Positions 44,303 to 53,616 of a stretch of 64,000 nt of DNA are shown in pieces (position 1 is the stretch's first letter; every line of letters starts with the position of its first letter). Source of the DNA: Aeromonas veronii (lineage in GTDB: Bacteria; Pseudomonadota; Gammaproteobacteria; Enterobacterales; Aeromonadaceae). Position numbers and translations under genes: made by a program. Below the pieces are notes generated by a model. The model was given only the letters and a program-made list of their open reading frames with translations. It did not search any database and had not been told where the DNA came from. The stretch covers positions 707,001 to 771,000 of the forward strand of contig CP101033.1 in assembly GCA_041319085.1 (NCBI GenBank), given 5' to 3'.

Positions 44303-44722
44303 ATGGGAGTAGTCATGCAGCCACATGGGCAGTTCGAGATGGAGCGCGTGGGCCAGATGTTGATCTGCCGCCCGAGTGGCCCCTTCAATCTGGCGGGCGC
44401 CATGGCCTATGAAGCGCGTTTTCGCCACGAACTGGCCGATCTGATGGGGCGCCCCTGGGGGATTGTCGAGGTCGCGACCGAGTTCGAAGCAGCCGGGCCC
44501 GAGGTGCTGGCCCGTTTTCGTCGCCAGTTTGGCTGGTGTGCCGAGCGTGGCTGCCAGTATCTGGCGGTGGTCTTGGTGGGGGGCTTCAAGCGTTATTTGG
44601 CGGATAACATCTTCAAGGATCTGCCCTTTCGGGCGGTACGTTACTTCGAACAGGAGGCCGCCGCCCTCCAGTGGCTGGAGGAGCAGCTCAGCACCGCTCC
44701 CTGTGCACCAGCAGGCGCTTGA
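44303..44722 (+). CDS. Hypothetical protein, 139 residues (STAS/SpoIIAA-like)
   Basis: A likely real gene with neighbour-like codon use. ATG 44303 or the in-frame ATG 44315 (GGGAG five bases upstream) may be the start. The order of predicted elements, RVGQMLICRPSGPFNLAGAMAYEARFRHELADLMGRPWGIVEVAT then YLAVVLVGGFKRYLADNIFKDLPF, resembles small STAS-like or SpoIIAA-like regulators, but I cannot prove this. It has no signal peptide. Neighbours are unrelated. Confidence 0.65.
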   Translation: MGVVMQPHGQFEMERVGQMLICRPSGPFNLAGAMAYEARFRHELADLMGRPWGIVEVATEFEAAGPEVLARFRRQFGWCAERGCQYLAVVLVGGFKRYLADNIFKDLPFRAVRYFEQEAAALQWLEEQLSTAPCAPAGA

Positions 44723-44749
44723 CCACCCCGCTCCCCGCGTGGACGAGCT

Positions 44750-45040
44750 TCACTCCAGCTTGATAAACCACTTGTCTCGCTCGTCAATGCAGTCGGGTTC
44801 ACCCATTTCGAACTCGCGGCAGATGAGGGGGCGCACCTCATAAATGCGGCACATCATGGTGTTGCGGTCGAGCGCCGCACACCAGCCATCTTCCAGTCGG
44901 TGCATCACGGGCACCTGACCCTCAATCTCGTCCACGTAGCGATCCGGTACGCCGGTATCGGTAAACAGCATCACTTCGAGGCGGCAGCAGCAGGCTTCGC
45001 AGTTCTGGCAGCTGACGTCGGCTTGGGGTTCTCTGTTCAT
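44750..45040 (-). CDS. YkgJ family cysteine-cluster protein
   Basis: 96 residues from ATG 45040 (MNREPQADVSCQNC). Cysteines are spaced CQNCEACCC near the start, with WCAALDRNTMMCRIYEVRPLICREFEMGEPDC later: the CxxCxxCC...C...CxxY..RP..C pattern of YkgJ/UPF0153 proteins, thought to bind zinc or a Fe-S cluster. Function unknown. A longer frame to 45151 crosses the dbpA terminator and is unlikely. Confidence 0.85.
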   Translation of the reverse strand: MNREPQADVSCQNCEACCCRLEVMLFTDTGVPDRYVDEIEGQVPVMHRLEDGWCAALDRNTMMCRIYEVRPLICREFEMGEPDCIDERDKWFIKLE

Positions 45041-45078
45041 CTGTGTTTTCCATGCCATCGGAATGGCACATTTTCGAT

Positions 45079-45106
45079 AAAAAAAACAGGCGCCTGCAAA
45101 GGCGCC
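45079..45106 (-). terminator. Terminator of dbpA
   Basis: On the minus strand GGCGCC-N6-GGCGCC is followed by TG and eight T (plus-strand A-run 45079-45086). Confidence 0.85.
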
Positions 45107-45156
45107 CGTGCTGTGGTTCATGACAAGTCGGGCAGAGATGCTGCCCGCCATCGTCC

Positions 45157-46536
45157 TTAGCCCAGTTTGCGGGCGCGGTAGCTGCGCCCCTTGATCTTGC
45201 CTTCCTGCAATCGCTTGAGGGCGGCGCTCGCCACGCTGCGCTTCACGGCGACGTAGGAGTACTGCTCGGCGATCTGGATCTTGCCCACGTCGGCGCCGGC
45301 AATGCCGCCTTCGCCAGTCAGGGCGCCAAGAATGTCACCGGCCCGCACCTTGGTCTTGCGACCGGCATCGATGGAGAGGGTCACCATCTGCGGCGCGATC
45401 GGCTTGATGTCGCGACCTATGCTGTCGAGATCACCCAGCGGCATCGGGGCCCGCTGGTACTCTTCGATGAAGTTGACCCGCTGGGCTTCGTTCGGCTGAT
45501 AGAGGCTCAGGGCCAGACCCTGCTGGCCGGCACGACCGGTACGGCCGATGCGGTGCACGTGCACTTCCGGATCATAGGTCAGCTCGTAGTTGATGACGGC
45601 GCCCAGCTCCTTGATGTCGAGGCCACGGGCCGCCACGTCGGTGGCCACCAGAATGGTGGCGCTGCCGTTGGCAAAGCGCACCAGCACCTGATCCCGCTCG
45701 CGCTGTTCCAGATCGCCGTTCAGCGCCAGCGCGGAGAAGCCCTTGGCGGCCAGATGGTCGGCCACCTCGTTACAGGCGCGCTTGGTGTTGCAGAACACCA
45801 CGCAGGAGCTCGGCTGGTAGTGGCTCAGCAGCCAGGTGAGGGCATCGAGGCGCTGACCAAAGGGGACTTCGTAGAGCTTCTGTTCGATAGCGCTCCCCTC
45901 GTGCAGGGACTCCACGCTCACCTCGACCGGATTGCGCTGCACGCCGCGGCTCATCTGGGCGATCCCTTCCGGATAGGTGGCGGAGAACAGCAGGGTCTGA
46001 CGGCGCTCGGGGGCATAACTAATGACCCGGTTGATATCTTCGCCAAAGCCCATGTCCAGCATGCGATCCGCTTCGTCCAGCACCAGCGTTTCCAGGCTCG
46101 AGAGCTCCAGCGTGCCCTGCTCCAGATGCTTGAGAATGCGGCCCGGGGTGCCGACGGCGATGTGGGCGCCAAAGCTCAGGGTGGCGGACTGCGGTGCGGT
46201 CGGGGTGCCGCCGCACAGGGTGACCAGCTTGACGTTGGGCAGGGCGCGCGCCAGACGACGGATCTCGGTGGCCACCTGATCCGCCAGTTCACGGGTCGGA
46301 CAGAGTACCAGCGCCTGTACGTCGACACGGTTGACGTTGAGGCGGGAGAGCAGGCCGAGGGCGAAAGCAGCGGTCTTGCCGCTGCCGGTTTTTGCCTTGG
46401 CGATAAGATCCTTGCCATCGAGCACCAGCGGCAGGCTCTGGGCCTGGATCGGGGTCATCTGCAGGTAACCCAGGCTGGTGAGGTTTTCTTGCAGGGCGGG
46501 GGAGAGATTGAGGCTGCTAAATTCGCTGTTGTTCAC
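45157..46536 (-). CDS. dbpA: ATP-dependent RNA helicase DbpA
   Basis: 459 residues, against 457 in E. coli. DbpA remodels hairpin 92 of 23S rRNA during 50S assembly. Helicase motifs: AKTGSGKTAAF, PTRELA, TPGRI, LDEADRMLDMGF, SATYPE, ATDVAARGLDI, HRIGRTGRAG. The C-terminal 75 residues form the rRNA-binding domain (KVRAGDILGALTGEGGIAGADVGKIQI), which tells it from other DEAD proteins. Confidence 0.96.
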   Translation of the reverse strand: MNNSEFSSLNLSPALQENLTSLGYLQMTPIQAQSLPLVLDGKDLIAKAKTGSGKTAAFALGLLSRLNVNRVDVQALVLCPTRELADQVATEIRRLARALPNVKLVTLCGGTPTAPQSATLSFGAHIAVGTPGRILKHLEQGTLELSSLETLVLDEADRMLDMGFGEDINRVISYAPERRQTLLFSATYPEGIAQMSRGVQRNPVEVSVESLHEGSAIEQKLYEVPFGQRLDALTWLLSHYQPSSCVVFCNTKRACNEVADHLAAKGFSALALNGDLEQRERDQVLVRFANGSATILVATDVAARGLDIKELGAVINYELTYDPEVHVHRIGRTGRAGQQGLALSLYQPNEAQRVNFIEEYQRAPMPLGDLDSIGRDIKPIAPQMVTLSIDAGRKTKVRAGDILGALTGEGGIAGADVGKIQIAEQYSYVAVKRSVASAALKRLQEGKIKGRSYRARKLG

Positions 46537-46700
46537 AAAAGGACTCTATTTCGGAGAAAACGGGGATGCGCGAGCGCTAAGGCCGCGCATCATACCAGAA
46601 TGTGGCACCGGATGTGGCGGATTTTTGAACGGCGGGCCATGAGGCGGCATGCAGGGTTCATTTGTTGCCAAATCGATCAGGGCAATCACTGACAATGCGA

Positions 46701-47738
46701 GGCGCTGTTCCAGAGCCGTATTGGTGGCAAGCGTTATACTTATTTCAGGTTATTTGAGTAAGGAGCTTGCCATGGACAGCCAAGCGTTTTCCTCAATGCT
46801 GCGTTCTTTTGCCCAGCTCGACCCAATCCAACTAGAACGCGCCCAGGAACAACTTCGTCACCATCTGCAACGTGATCAACTCCATCAGGCATTGGCAAAC
46901 CAGAGCGAGGCTGTCGCAGCATGCCCCTGTTGCAATTCCTCCCATGTCATTCATTGGGGACGTGCTCGTGGTCAGCAGCGGTTCCGTTGTAAGGCATGCG
47001 GCAAAACATTCAATCAATTGGATGGTTCTGCTTTGGCGGGGCTTCATCACAAGCACAAGTGGGCTGCCTATGCTGACTGCCTCAGTCGTGGGTTGTCGCT
47101 GCGAGCCGCTGCCAGAGAGTGCGCCATCAACCTGAAGACCGCATTTCGTTGGCGCCATCGCTTTCTGCGCTACGCACTGACCACTCGAGCCAAGCAATTG
47201 GCCGGGATCGTCGAGGCCGATGAGGTATTTGTAGCCGAATCATTTAAGGGACGACGTCATCTGGATCGTCCAGCAAGGCGCCGGGGCGCGAAGGGTAAAA
47301 AACGTGGGCATATACCCTTGGTCCCGCTCTTAATCGCGCTAGATCGATATGGTCGAGAAAGTGATGCTGTGTTGTTAGATAAAAGCTTGAGTCAAATCGA
47401 ACCTTCCCTAAAACCACTCCTCACGGCGGGAACAATCCTGTGCACGGATGGCAATCTAAGTTACAGCACGATTGCACAGAACGCGCCGGGCGTGATCCAT
47501 AAGCGGTTGATCGCCAGCGCTCATCATCGAGTAGAAGATGATGTTTTCCACATCCAGACCCTCAATAACTACGTGAGTCGTTGGCGGGAATGGATGGCCA
47601 AATTTCACGGAGTAGGGACAGACTACCTGGAAAACTACCTTGCTTGGTTTCGAGTGGTGAACCAGGAGCCGAATACATCCTGTTCATGGCTGCTTGGCGG
47701 AGTCACTCGGCTCACCTACACGTAAAGGGAACAGCGCC
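46701..47738 (+). mobile_element. IS1595-family insertion sequence
   Basis: 1,038 bp with terminal repeats GGCGCTGTTCC (46701-46711) and GGAACAGCGCC (47728-47738). The flanks repeat CAATGCGA (46693-46700 and 47739-47746), the 8-bp duplication typical of the family. One transposase gene fills it. The site lies between dbpA and nupC, 385 bp upstream of nupC. Complete and without visible lesions, so probably young. Confidence 0.92.
46772..47725 (+). CDS. IS1595 family transposase
   Basis: 317 residues from ATG 46772 (AGGAG at 46761). The N-terminal zinc ribbon has CPCCNSSHVIHWG ... CKACGKTFN, followed by a helix-turn-helix (SLRAAARECAINLKTAFRWRHRF). The DDE-type core (ISXO2-like) has GIVEADEVFVAES, LCTDGNLSYS and HIQTLNNYVSRWREWM. 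The frame begins further upstream at 46649, but that crosses the left end of the element and is not part of the gene. Confidence 0.93.
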   Translation: MDSQAFSSMLRSFAQLDPIQLERAQEQLRHHLQRDQLHQALANQSEAVAACPCCNSSHVIHWGRARGQQRFRCKACGKTFNQLDGSALAGLHHKHKWAAYADCLSRGLSLRAAARECAINLKTAFRWRHRFLRYALTTRAKQLAGIVEADEVFVAESFKGRRHLDRPARRRGAKGKKRGHIPLVPLLIALDRYGRESDAVLLDKSLSQIEPSLKPLLTAGTILCTDGNLSYSTIAQNAPGVIHKRLIASAHHRVEDDVFHIQTLNNYVSRWREWMAKFHGVGTDYLENYLAWFRVVNQEPNTSCSWLLGGVTRLTYT

Positions 47739-47746
47739 CAATGCGA

Positions 47747-48123
47747 TCAGGACTATTTTTTTTAAAAACACGCATCTAATTATTTATCAAGGATAAATAT
47801 TTTCCATTTTTGGTATTTAAAAATAATGCGGAAAATTATTCCACGAGCAGTCGTTACGCCAAAGGGATGTTGCAAAAATGCTGTTTGAATATTTTAAAAT
47901 ACATATAAATGGCGTGCAGTTTTTGCAAGCTGTTGTTTTTATTTATCTTTGTGTTTTGTGTCGTGCGATTAATATCAGTGCGTTATGTAATTAATTTAAA
48001 AACGTTTGTATTATCCAGTATGCATGTTTTTGCCGTGAATTGTGATGGTTATCTGATTTTTAAATATGCAAATATCTATGATGGCGCCGGTCAAAAATTA
48101 CAATTCACTCAGGTGCTACAGGT
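47747..48123 (+). other. AT-rich leader region of nupC
   Basis: About 375 bp much richer in A/T than its surroundings. It contains a CRP-like site (48041) and several T-tracts. An open frame 47909-48157 (82 codons) overlaps the nupC start; it has no clear ribosome binding site and AT-driven composition, so I do not call it. Possibly a long regulated 5' leader of nupC or older foreign DNA. Confidence 0.45.
48041..48056 (+). promoter_or_regulatory. Candidate CRP site upstream of nupC
   Basis: TGTGATGGTTATCTGA matches TGTGA-N6-TCACA with an intact left half and three of five in the right half. Nucleoside transporters of this family are commonly activated by CRP. It ends 67 bp before the ATG. 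Confidence 0.45.
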
Positions 48124-49329
48124 ATGGAATACGTTCACTTTGTGCTCGGACTGGTGATGGTCCTCGCTCTTGCTTTGCTGGCTAACCGCCACAACTGGAA
48201 ACAGATCAAGCTGCGTTATATCGGCCAACTGCTGGTGGTCGAACTGGCGCTGGCCTGGTTCATGCTGAACTCCGAAGTGGGTCTGGCGGTGGTGGGTGGC
48301 TTCGCGGCCGGCTTCACCAAGTTGATGGAGTTTGCCAAACAGGGTACCGACTTTGTGTTCGGTGGCCTGGTTAACGAAGGGGCCTTCTCCTTCTTCCTGA
48401 TGGTGCTGATGCCCATCGTCTTCATCTCCGTGCTGATCGGTATTCTGCAGTACATCCGTCTGCTGCCGCTGGTGATCCGTGGCATCGGTACTGTGCTGGC
48501 CAAGATCAACGGCATGGGCAAGCTGGAGTCCTTCAACGCCATCAGCTCGATGATCGTCGGTCAGTCCGAGAACTTCATCGCCCTCAAGAACATCCTGCCG
48601 CACCTGAACGAGAAGCAGATGTACACCCTGGCGGCAACGGCGATGTCTACCGTTTCCATGTCCATCGTCGGTGCCTACATGCAGCTGATCGAGCCGCGCT
48701 ACGTGGTTGCCGCGCTGGTGCTCAACATGTTCAGCACCTTTGTCGTGCTGTCGCTGATCAACCCTTACGAGCCGGACAATACCGTGACCGACGCCAAGGC
48801 GCTGGCCGAGGGGGACGAGCACCATACGCCGAAGAGAGAGAACTTCTTCGAGATGCTGGGCGAGTACATCATGGCCGGTTTTTCCGTCGCCGTTATCGTG
48901 GCTGCCATGCTGGTGGGTTTCATCGCCCTGATCGCCCTGGTCAACTACCTGTTCGAGCTGGCGTTTGGCGTGAACTTCCAGTTCGTCATGGGCTACCTGT
49001 TCTACCCGATCGCCTGGATCCTGGGTATCCCGAGTGGTGAAGCGCTGCAAGCGGGCTCCATCATGGCGACCAAGCTGGTAACCAACGAGTTCGTGGCGAT
49101 GATGGATCTGGGCAAGATTGCTGCCGAGCTCTCTCCGCGTACCGTCGGCATCCTCTCCATCTTCATGGTCTCTTTCGCCAACTTCAGCTCCATCGGCATC
49201 ATCGCCGGTGCGGTAAAAGCGCTGAACGAAGAGAAGGGCAACATGGTTTCCCGCTTTGGTCTGAAGCTGGTCTACGGTTCTACCCTGGTCAGCCTGCTCT
49301 CCGCTGTTATTGCAGGCATCATGATCTGA
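48124..49329 (+). CDS. NupC family nucleoside:cation symporter
   Basis: 401 residues of the concentrative nucleoside transporter family, like E. coli NupC/NupX (395-416 residues). Eight to ten hydrophobic segments; signatures [41 protein letters not shown] and [15 protein letters not shown], which hold the nucleoside- and cation-binding residues. It imports nucleosides with H+ or Na+. A weak ribosome binding site (CAGGT) is close to the ATG. It appears monocistronic with its own terminator. The exact paralogue (NupC or NupX) is not decided. Confidence 0.92.
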   Translation: MEYVHFVLGLVMVLALALLANRHNWKQIKLRYIGQLLVVELALAWFMLNSEVGLAVVGGFAAGFTKLMEFAKQGTDFVFGGLVNEGAFSFFLMVLMPIVFISVLIGILQYIRLLPLVIRGIGTVLAKINGMGKLESFNAISSMIVGQSENFIALKNILPHLNEKQMYTLAATAMSTVSMSIVGAYMQLIEPRYVVAALVLNMFSTFVVLSLINPYEPDNTVTDAKALAEGDEHHTPKRENFFEMLGEYIMAGFSVAVIVAAMLVGFIALIALVNYLFELAFGVNFQFVMGYLFYPIAWILGIPSGEALQAGSIMATKLVTNEFVAMMDLGKIAAELSPRTVGILSIFMVSFANFSSIGIIAGAVKALNEEKGNMVSRFGLKLVYGSTLVSLLSAVIAGIMI

Positions 49330-49356
49330 TCCTCTAGTGGCACCCGCCACGGTTTG

Positions 49357-49387
49357 AGCCCCTGACGTCGTCAGGGGCTTGTTGTTT
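49357..49387 (+). terminator. Terminator of the nupC-like gene
   Basis: AGCCCCTGAC (49357-49366) and GTCAGGGGCT (49370-49379) form a 10-bp stem with a 3-base loop, then TGTTGTTT. Confidence 0.85.
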
Positions 49388-49392
49388 CTGGC

Positions 49393-49893
49393 TTACAGCC
49401 GCCAGCCACACCACCAGCCGGCGACCAGCAGGCTGAGGGTGCAAAAGCCGGTTTCGATGGCGCCACCACTGCGCAGCGGCCAGCCAGGCAGGCGGTAACG
49501 ACGTTTGATGGGCCAGAACAGCGGAATGCCCGCCGGGGTGAGCCAATCCCCCAGCAGATGGCTGAGGTAGCCGACGATCAGGGCATCCTTGACCCCCACG
49601 GGCAGGGTGCCCGGCGGCAGGCTCTGGTTCAGCCCCCAGACGGCGGCGGCGACCGCCAGCAGACTGTGGGTGAAGCCGCGATGGCCGAACAGCCGCGACA
49701 GGGGTTTCGAGATCCACGGCAGTTGCTGCCCCAGCACCGATTTGGGGTGGTCGAGGTCGGGCAACAGGGCGCTGGCCAGCGCGGCAGGGATGGTCTGCCA
49801 CAGACTGGCATCGGCCAGCGCCGGAGTGAGCTGCAGTTTGTGGGCGATCAGGGTGCAGGTAACGGAGAAGAGCAGGTGCCCTTGGGCGGTCAT
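49393..49893 (-). CDS. YdjM-like inner membrane metal-dependent hydrolase (DUF457)
   Basis: 166 residues from ATG 49893 (MTAQGHLLFSVTCTLIAHK), which aligns with E. coli YdjM; the frame starts 11 codons earlier. Conserved segments LLPDLDHPKSVLGQ, FGHRGFTHSLLA and GYLSHLLGDWLTPAGIPLFWP hold the Asp/His residues of the family. Several hydrophobic helices place it in the inner membrane. In E. coli ydjM is LexA-regulated; no LexA box was seen here. Substrate unknown. Confidence 0.88.
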   Translation of the reverse strand: MTAQGHLLFSVTCTLIAHKLQLTPALADASLWQTIPAALASALLPDLDHPKSVLGQQLPWISKPLSRLFGHRGFTHSLLAVAAAVWGLNQSLPPGTLPVGVKDALIVGYLSHLLGDWLTPAGIPLFWPIKRRYRLPGWPLRSGGAIETGFCTLSLLVAGWWCGWRL

Positions 49894-50018
49894 GATGATT
49901 ACGGCGTGGACAAGATGGCGGCGCATCTTACCAGCCTGACGGTTGTGGTCAGCTCTTATTTTAAAAATCAGGATGTTACGGCGAAAAAGCGCCCAAGTAG
50001 GGCGCCTTTAGGGTCTCT

Positions 50019-50468
50019 TTACAGCGTGCCTTTGACCAGCCACTTGTCGAGGGCATTGGCGAAGCGCTGTTTGTCGGCGGCGTTGAAAGGGGCAGGGCCG
50101 CCGGTCTGCACGCCGGCCGAGCGCAGCTCTTCCATAAAGTTGCGCATGCCGAGCCGCGCCTTGATGGTCTCGCGGGTGTAGATCTCACCGCGGGGATTGA
50201 GCGCCTCGCCACCGGCATCGATCACCCAGGAAGCGAGGGGAATATCGCCGGTGATCACCAGATCGCCGGGCTGAACCTGCTGGGCGATGACATGATCTGC
50301 CACATCGAATCCCTTCTCCACCTGCTGGGTTTTGATAAAGGGGGAGGGGGGCACCCGTAATCCCTGATTGGCCACCAGGGTGGTGACGACCTGGGCGCGG
50401 TGGGCGGCGCGGTAGAGGATCTCCTTGACCGGAATGGGGCAGGCATCGGCATCAACCCAGATGGGCAT
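50019..50468 (-). CDS. yaiI: YaiI/UPF0178 family protein (DUF188)
   Basis: 149 residues, PIN-like fold. It starts [18 protein letters not shown] and contains [30 protein letters not shown] and [19 protein letters not shown] sequence, the marks of the family. The conserved Asp residues suggest a nuclease, but activity has not been shown. GGAAACC precedes the start; another ATG just upstream is in a different frame. Confidence 0.9.
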   Translation of the reverse strand: MPIWVDADACPIPVKEILYRAAHRAQVVTTLVANQGLRVPPSPFIKTQQVEKGFDVADHVIAQQVQPGDLVITGDIPLASWVIDAGGEALNPRGEIYTRETIKARLGMRNFMEELRSAGVQTGGPAPFNAADKQRFANALDKWLVKGTL

Positions 50469-50607
50469 GGCATGGTTTCCTGTAGTAAAAGCGGATGGAA
50501 AACGAGAGCGGTCATGTTAACACAGGCCTCCTTTCCCGGCGCGGGGCTGAGTCGTCCCCGCCTTTGGTGTAAGCTGGGGCCTGCATATGAAGCGAGAAGG
50601 AGATGAG

Positions 50608-51573
50608 ATGGATCGGGTGCCCGGTGAAGTGATTTATGCCCTGACCCTGGATGGCAAGGGTGGCATGGCGCCGCTGACGGCGGGAAGCGAAGTCCCGGCG
50701 GCGCATCCCGGCTGGCTGCATCTGGATTACGGCAATCCCGATTCGGCGCGCTGGCTGCTGCAGACACCCTTGCTCAGCGAGGTGGCCAGGGAGTCGCTGC
50801 TCGGCCAGAGCAATCGTCCCAAGCTGGTGCGGATGGGGGAAACGGTGCTGCTGATCCTGCGCGGCATCAACCACAACAAGGATCACCGGCCCGAAGAGAT
50901 GGTGGCGCTGCGCATCTTCATCACCCCGGATCTCATCATCAGCAGCCGTCGTCGCCCGCTGCTCTCGGAGCAGGATGTGTTCAACCAGCTCAAGCTGGGG
51001 GGCGGCGCCGACTCCCCGGCCGACTGGCTGGTGGAGATCTGCGATGCCCTGACCGATCGGGCGGGGGAGTTTGTCGAGGAGTTGCACGACAAGATCCTCG
51101 ATCTGGAGGAGATGGTGCTGATGCGCGACCTGCCCGCCAATGGCCGCTTGGCGCTGATCCGCAAGCAGCTCATTATGATCCGCCGCTACCTCTCCCCCCA
51201 GCGGGATCTGGTGGCGCGCCTCGCCAACGAGAAGATCAGCTGGCTGGATGAGGATGACCGCCGCCGCCTGCTCGATATCGCCGACCGGTTGCGGCGCTGG
51301 CTCGATGATCTCGATGCCGGTGTAGCCCGCACGGCTGTGCTGGCGGACGAGATCAACAATCTGATGGCGGAGGCGACCAACCGCCGCGCCTACCAGATGT
51401 CGGTGATGGCGTTGCTGTTTTTGCCCGCCAGCTTCCTGACCGGCCTGTTCGGCATCAACCTGGGTGGGATGCCGGGGGCCGAGAGCCCGACCGCCTTCTG
51501 GGTCTTCTGCGGATCCTTGGTTACGCTGGCAAGCGGGCTGGCTGTCTGGCTCAAGCATCGGCGCTGGTGGTAA
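50608..51573 (+). CDS. zntB: Zinc transporter ZntB (CorA superfamily)
   Basis: 321 residues from ATG 50608 with GAAGGAGAT just upstream; the frame starts 7 codons before, at 50587. A large N-terminal cytoplasmic domain is followed by two C-terminal helices (MSVMALLFLPASFLTGLFGINLGGMPG; AFWVFCGSLVTLASGLAVWL). The pore signature is GINLGG in place of CorA's GMN, as in ZntB. ZntB imports zinc with protons in current models; earlier work proposed efflux. The mscS-like gene follows 13 bp later. Confidence 0.92.
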   Translation: MDRVPGEVIYALTLDGKGGMAPLTAGSEVPAAHPGWLHLDYGNPDSARWLLQTPLLSEVARESLLGQSNRPKLVRMGETVLLILRGINHNKDHRPEEMVALRIFITPDLIISSRRRPLLSEQDVFNQLKLGGGADSPADWLVEICDALTDRAGEFVEELHDKILDLEEMVLMRDLPANGRLALIRKQLIMIRRYLSPQRDLVARLANEKISWLDEDDRRRLLDIADRLRRWLDDLDAGVARTAVLADEINNLMAEATNRRAYQMSVMALLFLPASFLTGLFGINLGGMPGAESPTAFWVFCGSLVTLASGLAVWLKHRRWW

Positions 51574-51586
51574 GGAGGCATAACCC

Positions 51587-52099
51587 ATGTGGCAATCCAT
51601 TGGCCTGACCTTGCTGCTGTTGCTGGGGCATACCCTGATCCGGCGGCTGATTCACAAGAGCCTGCTGGCGCTCGGTCAGAGCAGGCAAGTGAGCGAGAAC
51701 CGGGTGCTCTACGTGGCCCATGTGTTCTACTTCCTGCTCGGCTGCGCCACCTTGCTGGTGCTGGCCGGGGTGTGGGGGCTCGACTTCTCCCGACTGGTGG
51801 TGCTCGCGTCCTCCTTCTTTGCGGTATTGGGGGTCGCCATGGTGGCCCAGTGGTCGATCCTCTCCAACATCACCGCCAGCATCACCATCTTCTTCGCCTT
51901 TCCTTACAAGATTGGCGACCGGATCCGCATCCTCGACAAGGACGACTCGGTCACCGGCGTCATCACCGAGATTGGTCTCTTCTACGTGCGGGTACGTGAT
52001 GACAACGGCGATCTGGTCACCTATCCAGCCAACCTGATCCTGCAAAAGCCGGTCAGAAAGCTGGAGGGCAAGGTGGCGGAACCGCTGCAACCAGAATAG
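51587..52099 (+). CDS. Small MscS family mechanosensitive channel
   Basis: 170 residues. Three helices (about 5-22, 42-64 and 70-92), then the pore-lining helix and beta domain typical of MscS: FFAVLGVAMVAQWSILSNITASITIFFAFPYKIGDRIRI, with GLFYVRVRDDNGDLVTYPANLILQKPV. It is shorter than E. coli MscS (286) because the C-terminal vestibule is reduced, which is normal for this YnaI/YbdG-unlike mini-class. It probably forms an operon with zntB. Its terminator is broken by IS copy 2. Confidence 0.9.
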   Translation: MWQSIGLTLLLLLGHTLIRRLIHKSLLALGQSRQVSENRVLYVAHVFYFLLGCATLLVLAGVWGLDFSRLVVLASSFFAVLGVAMVAQWSILSNITASITIFFAFPYKIGDRIRILDKDDSVTGVITEIGLFYVRVRDDNGDLVTYPANLILQKPVRKLEGKVAEPLQPE

Positions 52100-52116
52100 A
52101 AAGCAACCGGAATAAC

Positions 52117-52132
52117 AAAAGGCTCCCTCGGG
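52117..52132 (+). terminator. Left half of the disrupted mscS terminator
   Basis: AAAAGGCTCC (52117-52126), loop CTCG and GG remain; the other arm GGAGCCTTTT lies after the IS (53640-53649). The restored site is a perfect 10-bp stem with a CTCG tetraloop and T-runs on both strands. Confidence 0.87.
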
Positions 52133-52147
52133 CTGTCTCTTATACAC

Positions 52148-52178
52148 AAATCCCCAAGCATCGCTTGGGGATTTTTTT
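52148..52178 (+). terminator. Terminator carried inside the left end of IS copy 2
   Basis: Same 12-bp stem (AAATCCCCAAGC/GCTTGGGGATTT) and T7 run as in copy 1. It would stop transcripts from zntB-mscS. Confidence 0.93.
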
Positions 52179-52236
52179 GAACCTTTTCCCTTCTCCGTGA
52201 TCTGACTCTTTTGCCATCCCTTATCACGGCTCTAAT

Positions 52237-53616
52237 ATGCATCTCACCCAACTCGAACAATGGGCATTCGACCAGTTTGGCCATGCCAATCTCAAGGACC
52301 CCAGACGCACTGAACGTCTCGTCAAACTCGCCACCGCCCTTGCTCAACAACCCGGAGATTGCGTGTCACAACTTCCCCTCTCACCCGCCGACATGGAAGG
52401 CTCATATCGCTTTATTCGCAACCACCATGTCAATGCCGATGCCATTGCTGATGCAGGCTTTGCCACCACCGCAGCCCTAGCCAGGGACTACGACCTGTTG
52501 CTGGCACTGGAAGATACCACGGCCCTGACCTTCAACCATGCCAGCGTCCATGATGAGCTGGGGCACACCAATCAAGGCAGTAGTCGCGCTCTGCTGGCTC
52601 ACTCCGTCTTGTTGTTTGCTCCGCATAAATCGCAGGTGGTCGGCATGATTGCACAGCGTATCTGGACCCGTGATGTCAGCAAGCGGGGAGAGAGCCACCG
52701 GCATGCCACCCGGCCTTACAAGGAGAAAGAGAGTCGCAAGTGGGAGGAGGCATCCGTGGCCTTTGCCGCCCGTCTCGGCACTCAGATGGCCAACGTTATC
52801 TCGGTCTGTGACCGGGAAGCGGATATCTACGAATATCTGCATTACAAGCAGAGCAACCAACAACGCTTTGTGGTGCGCTCGATGCAAAGTCGCTGTATCG
52901 AAGAGCATGACCACAAGCTCTACGACTATGCCCGGCAGTGCCACTCTGCCGGCACCAAGGTCGTCAAAATACCGCAGCGGGGCGGCAGAAAAGCCAGAGA
53001 GGCCGTGCTCGACATCAAGTTTACCAAAGTCACCCTAAAGGCTCCGGCCAACAAGCGTAACGAGCCGGATATCCCGCTCTACTACGTGGGATGCATTGAG
53101 CAGGGCGATGCCTCTGACCGGCTGGAGTGGCACCTGCTGACTAGTGAAGCCGTGACCGACGATGCACAGGCCCGCAAGGTTATCGGCTATTACGAGCGGC
53201 GCTGGCTTATCGAGGATTATCACAAGGTCTGGAAGAGTGCCGGCACTCGGGTAGAAACCTTAAGGATGCAGAGCATGGATAACCTGAAGCGGATGTGCGT
53301 CATCTTGTCGTTTATCGCGGTGCGTCTGTTGCAATTGAGGTTTATCAACGAGGAGTCATCGGCACAGAATCAAAGCTGCGAAACGGTGATAGGCCCGACG
53401 GGGTGGAAGCTGCTTTGGCGAAAGGTAGAGAAAACGCCGTTGCCAACCAAGGTGCCGGATATGAGATGGGCGTACCGGAGCCTGGCCAAGCTGGGGGGCT
53501 GGAAGGACACTAAACGAACGGGGCGGGCTTCAATAGCGGCATTATGGGAGGGCTGGTTTCGACTCCAGACCCTCCTGGAAGGCTACGAACTGGCGCAGTC
53601 TCTTGAGCACCAATAG
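52237..53616 (+). CDS. Transposase, IS4 family, IS50 group (copy 2)
   Basis: 459 residues, identical in sequence to the copy-1 transposase, with Asp93, Asp192 and Glu326 and the Y-2-R-3-E-6-K signature intact. The identity of both copies shows recent movement or gene conversion. Transcription from the minus-strand genes at 53.7-56.3 kb may run through this gene in antisense, because the terminator that separated them is split. Confidence 0.95.
   Translation: MHLTQLEQWAFDQFGHANLKDPRRTERLVKLATALAQQPGDCVSQLPLSPADMEGSYRFIRNHHVNADAIADAGFATTAALARDYDLLLALEDTTALTFNHASVHDELGHTNQGSSRALLAHSVLLFAPHKSQVVGMIAQRIWTRDVSKRGESHRHATRPYKEKESRKWEEASVAFAARLGTQMANVISVCDREADIYEYLHYKQSNQQRFVVRSMQSRCIEEHDHKLYDYARQCHSAGTKVVKIPQRGGRKAREAVLDIKFTKVTLKAPANKRNEPDIPLYYVGCIEQGDASDRLEWHLLTSEAVTDDAQARKVIGYYERRWLIEDYHKVWKSAGTRVETLRMQSMDNLKRMCVILSFIAVRLLQLRFINEESSAQNQSCETVIGPTGWKLLWRKVEKTPLPTKVPDMRWAYRSLAKLGGWKDTKRTGRASIAALWEGWFRLQTLLEGYELAQSLEHQ

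Noticed and set aside
47909..48157. 82-codon frame upstream of nupC
   Set aside because: AT-driven hydrophobic sequence without ribosome binding site, overlapping the nupC start in another frame.
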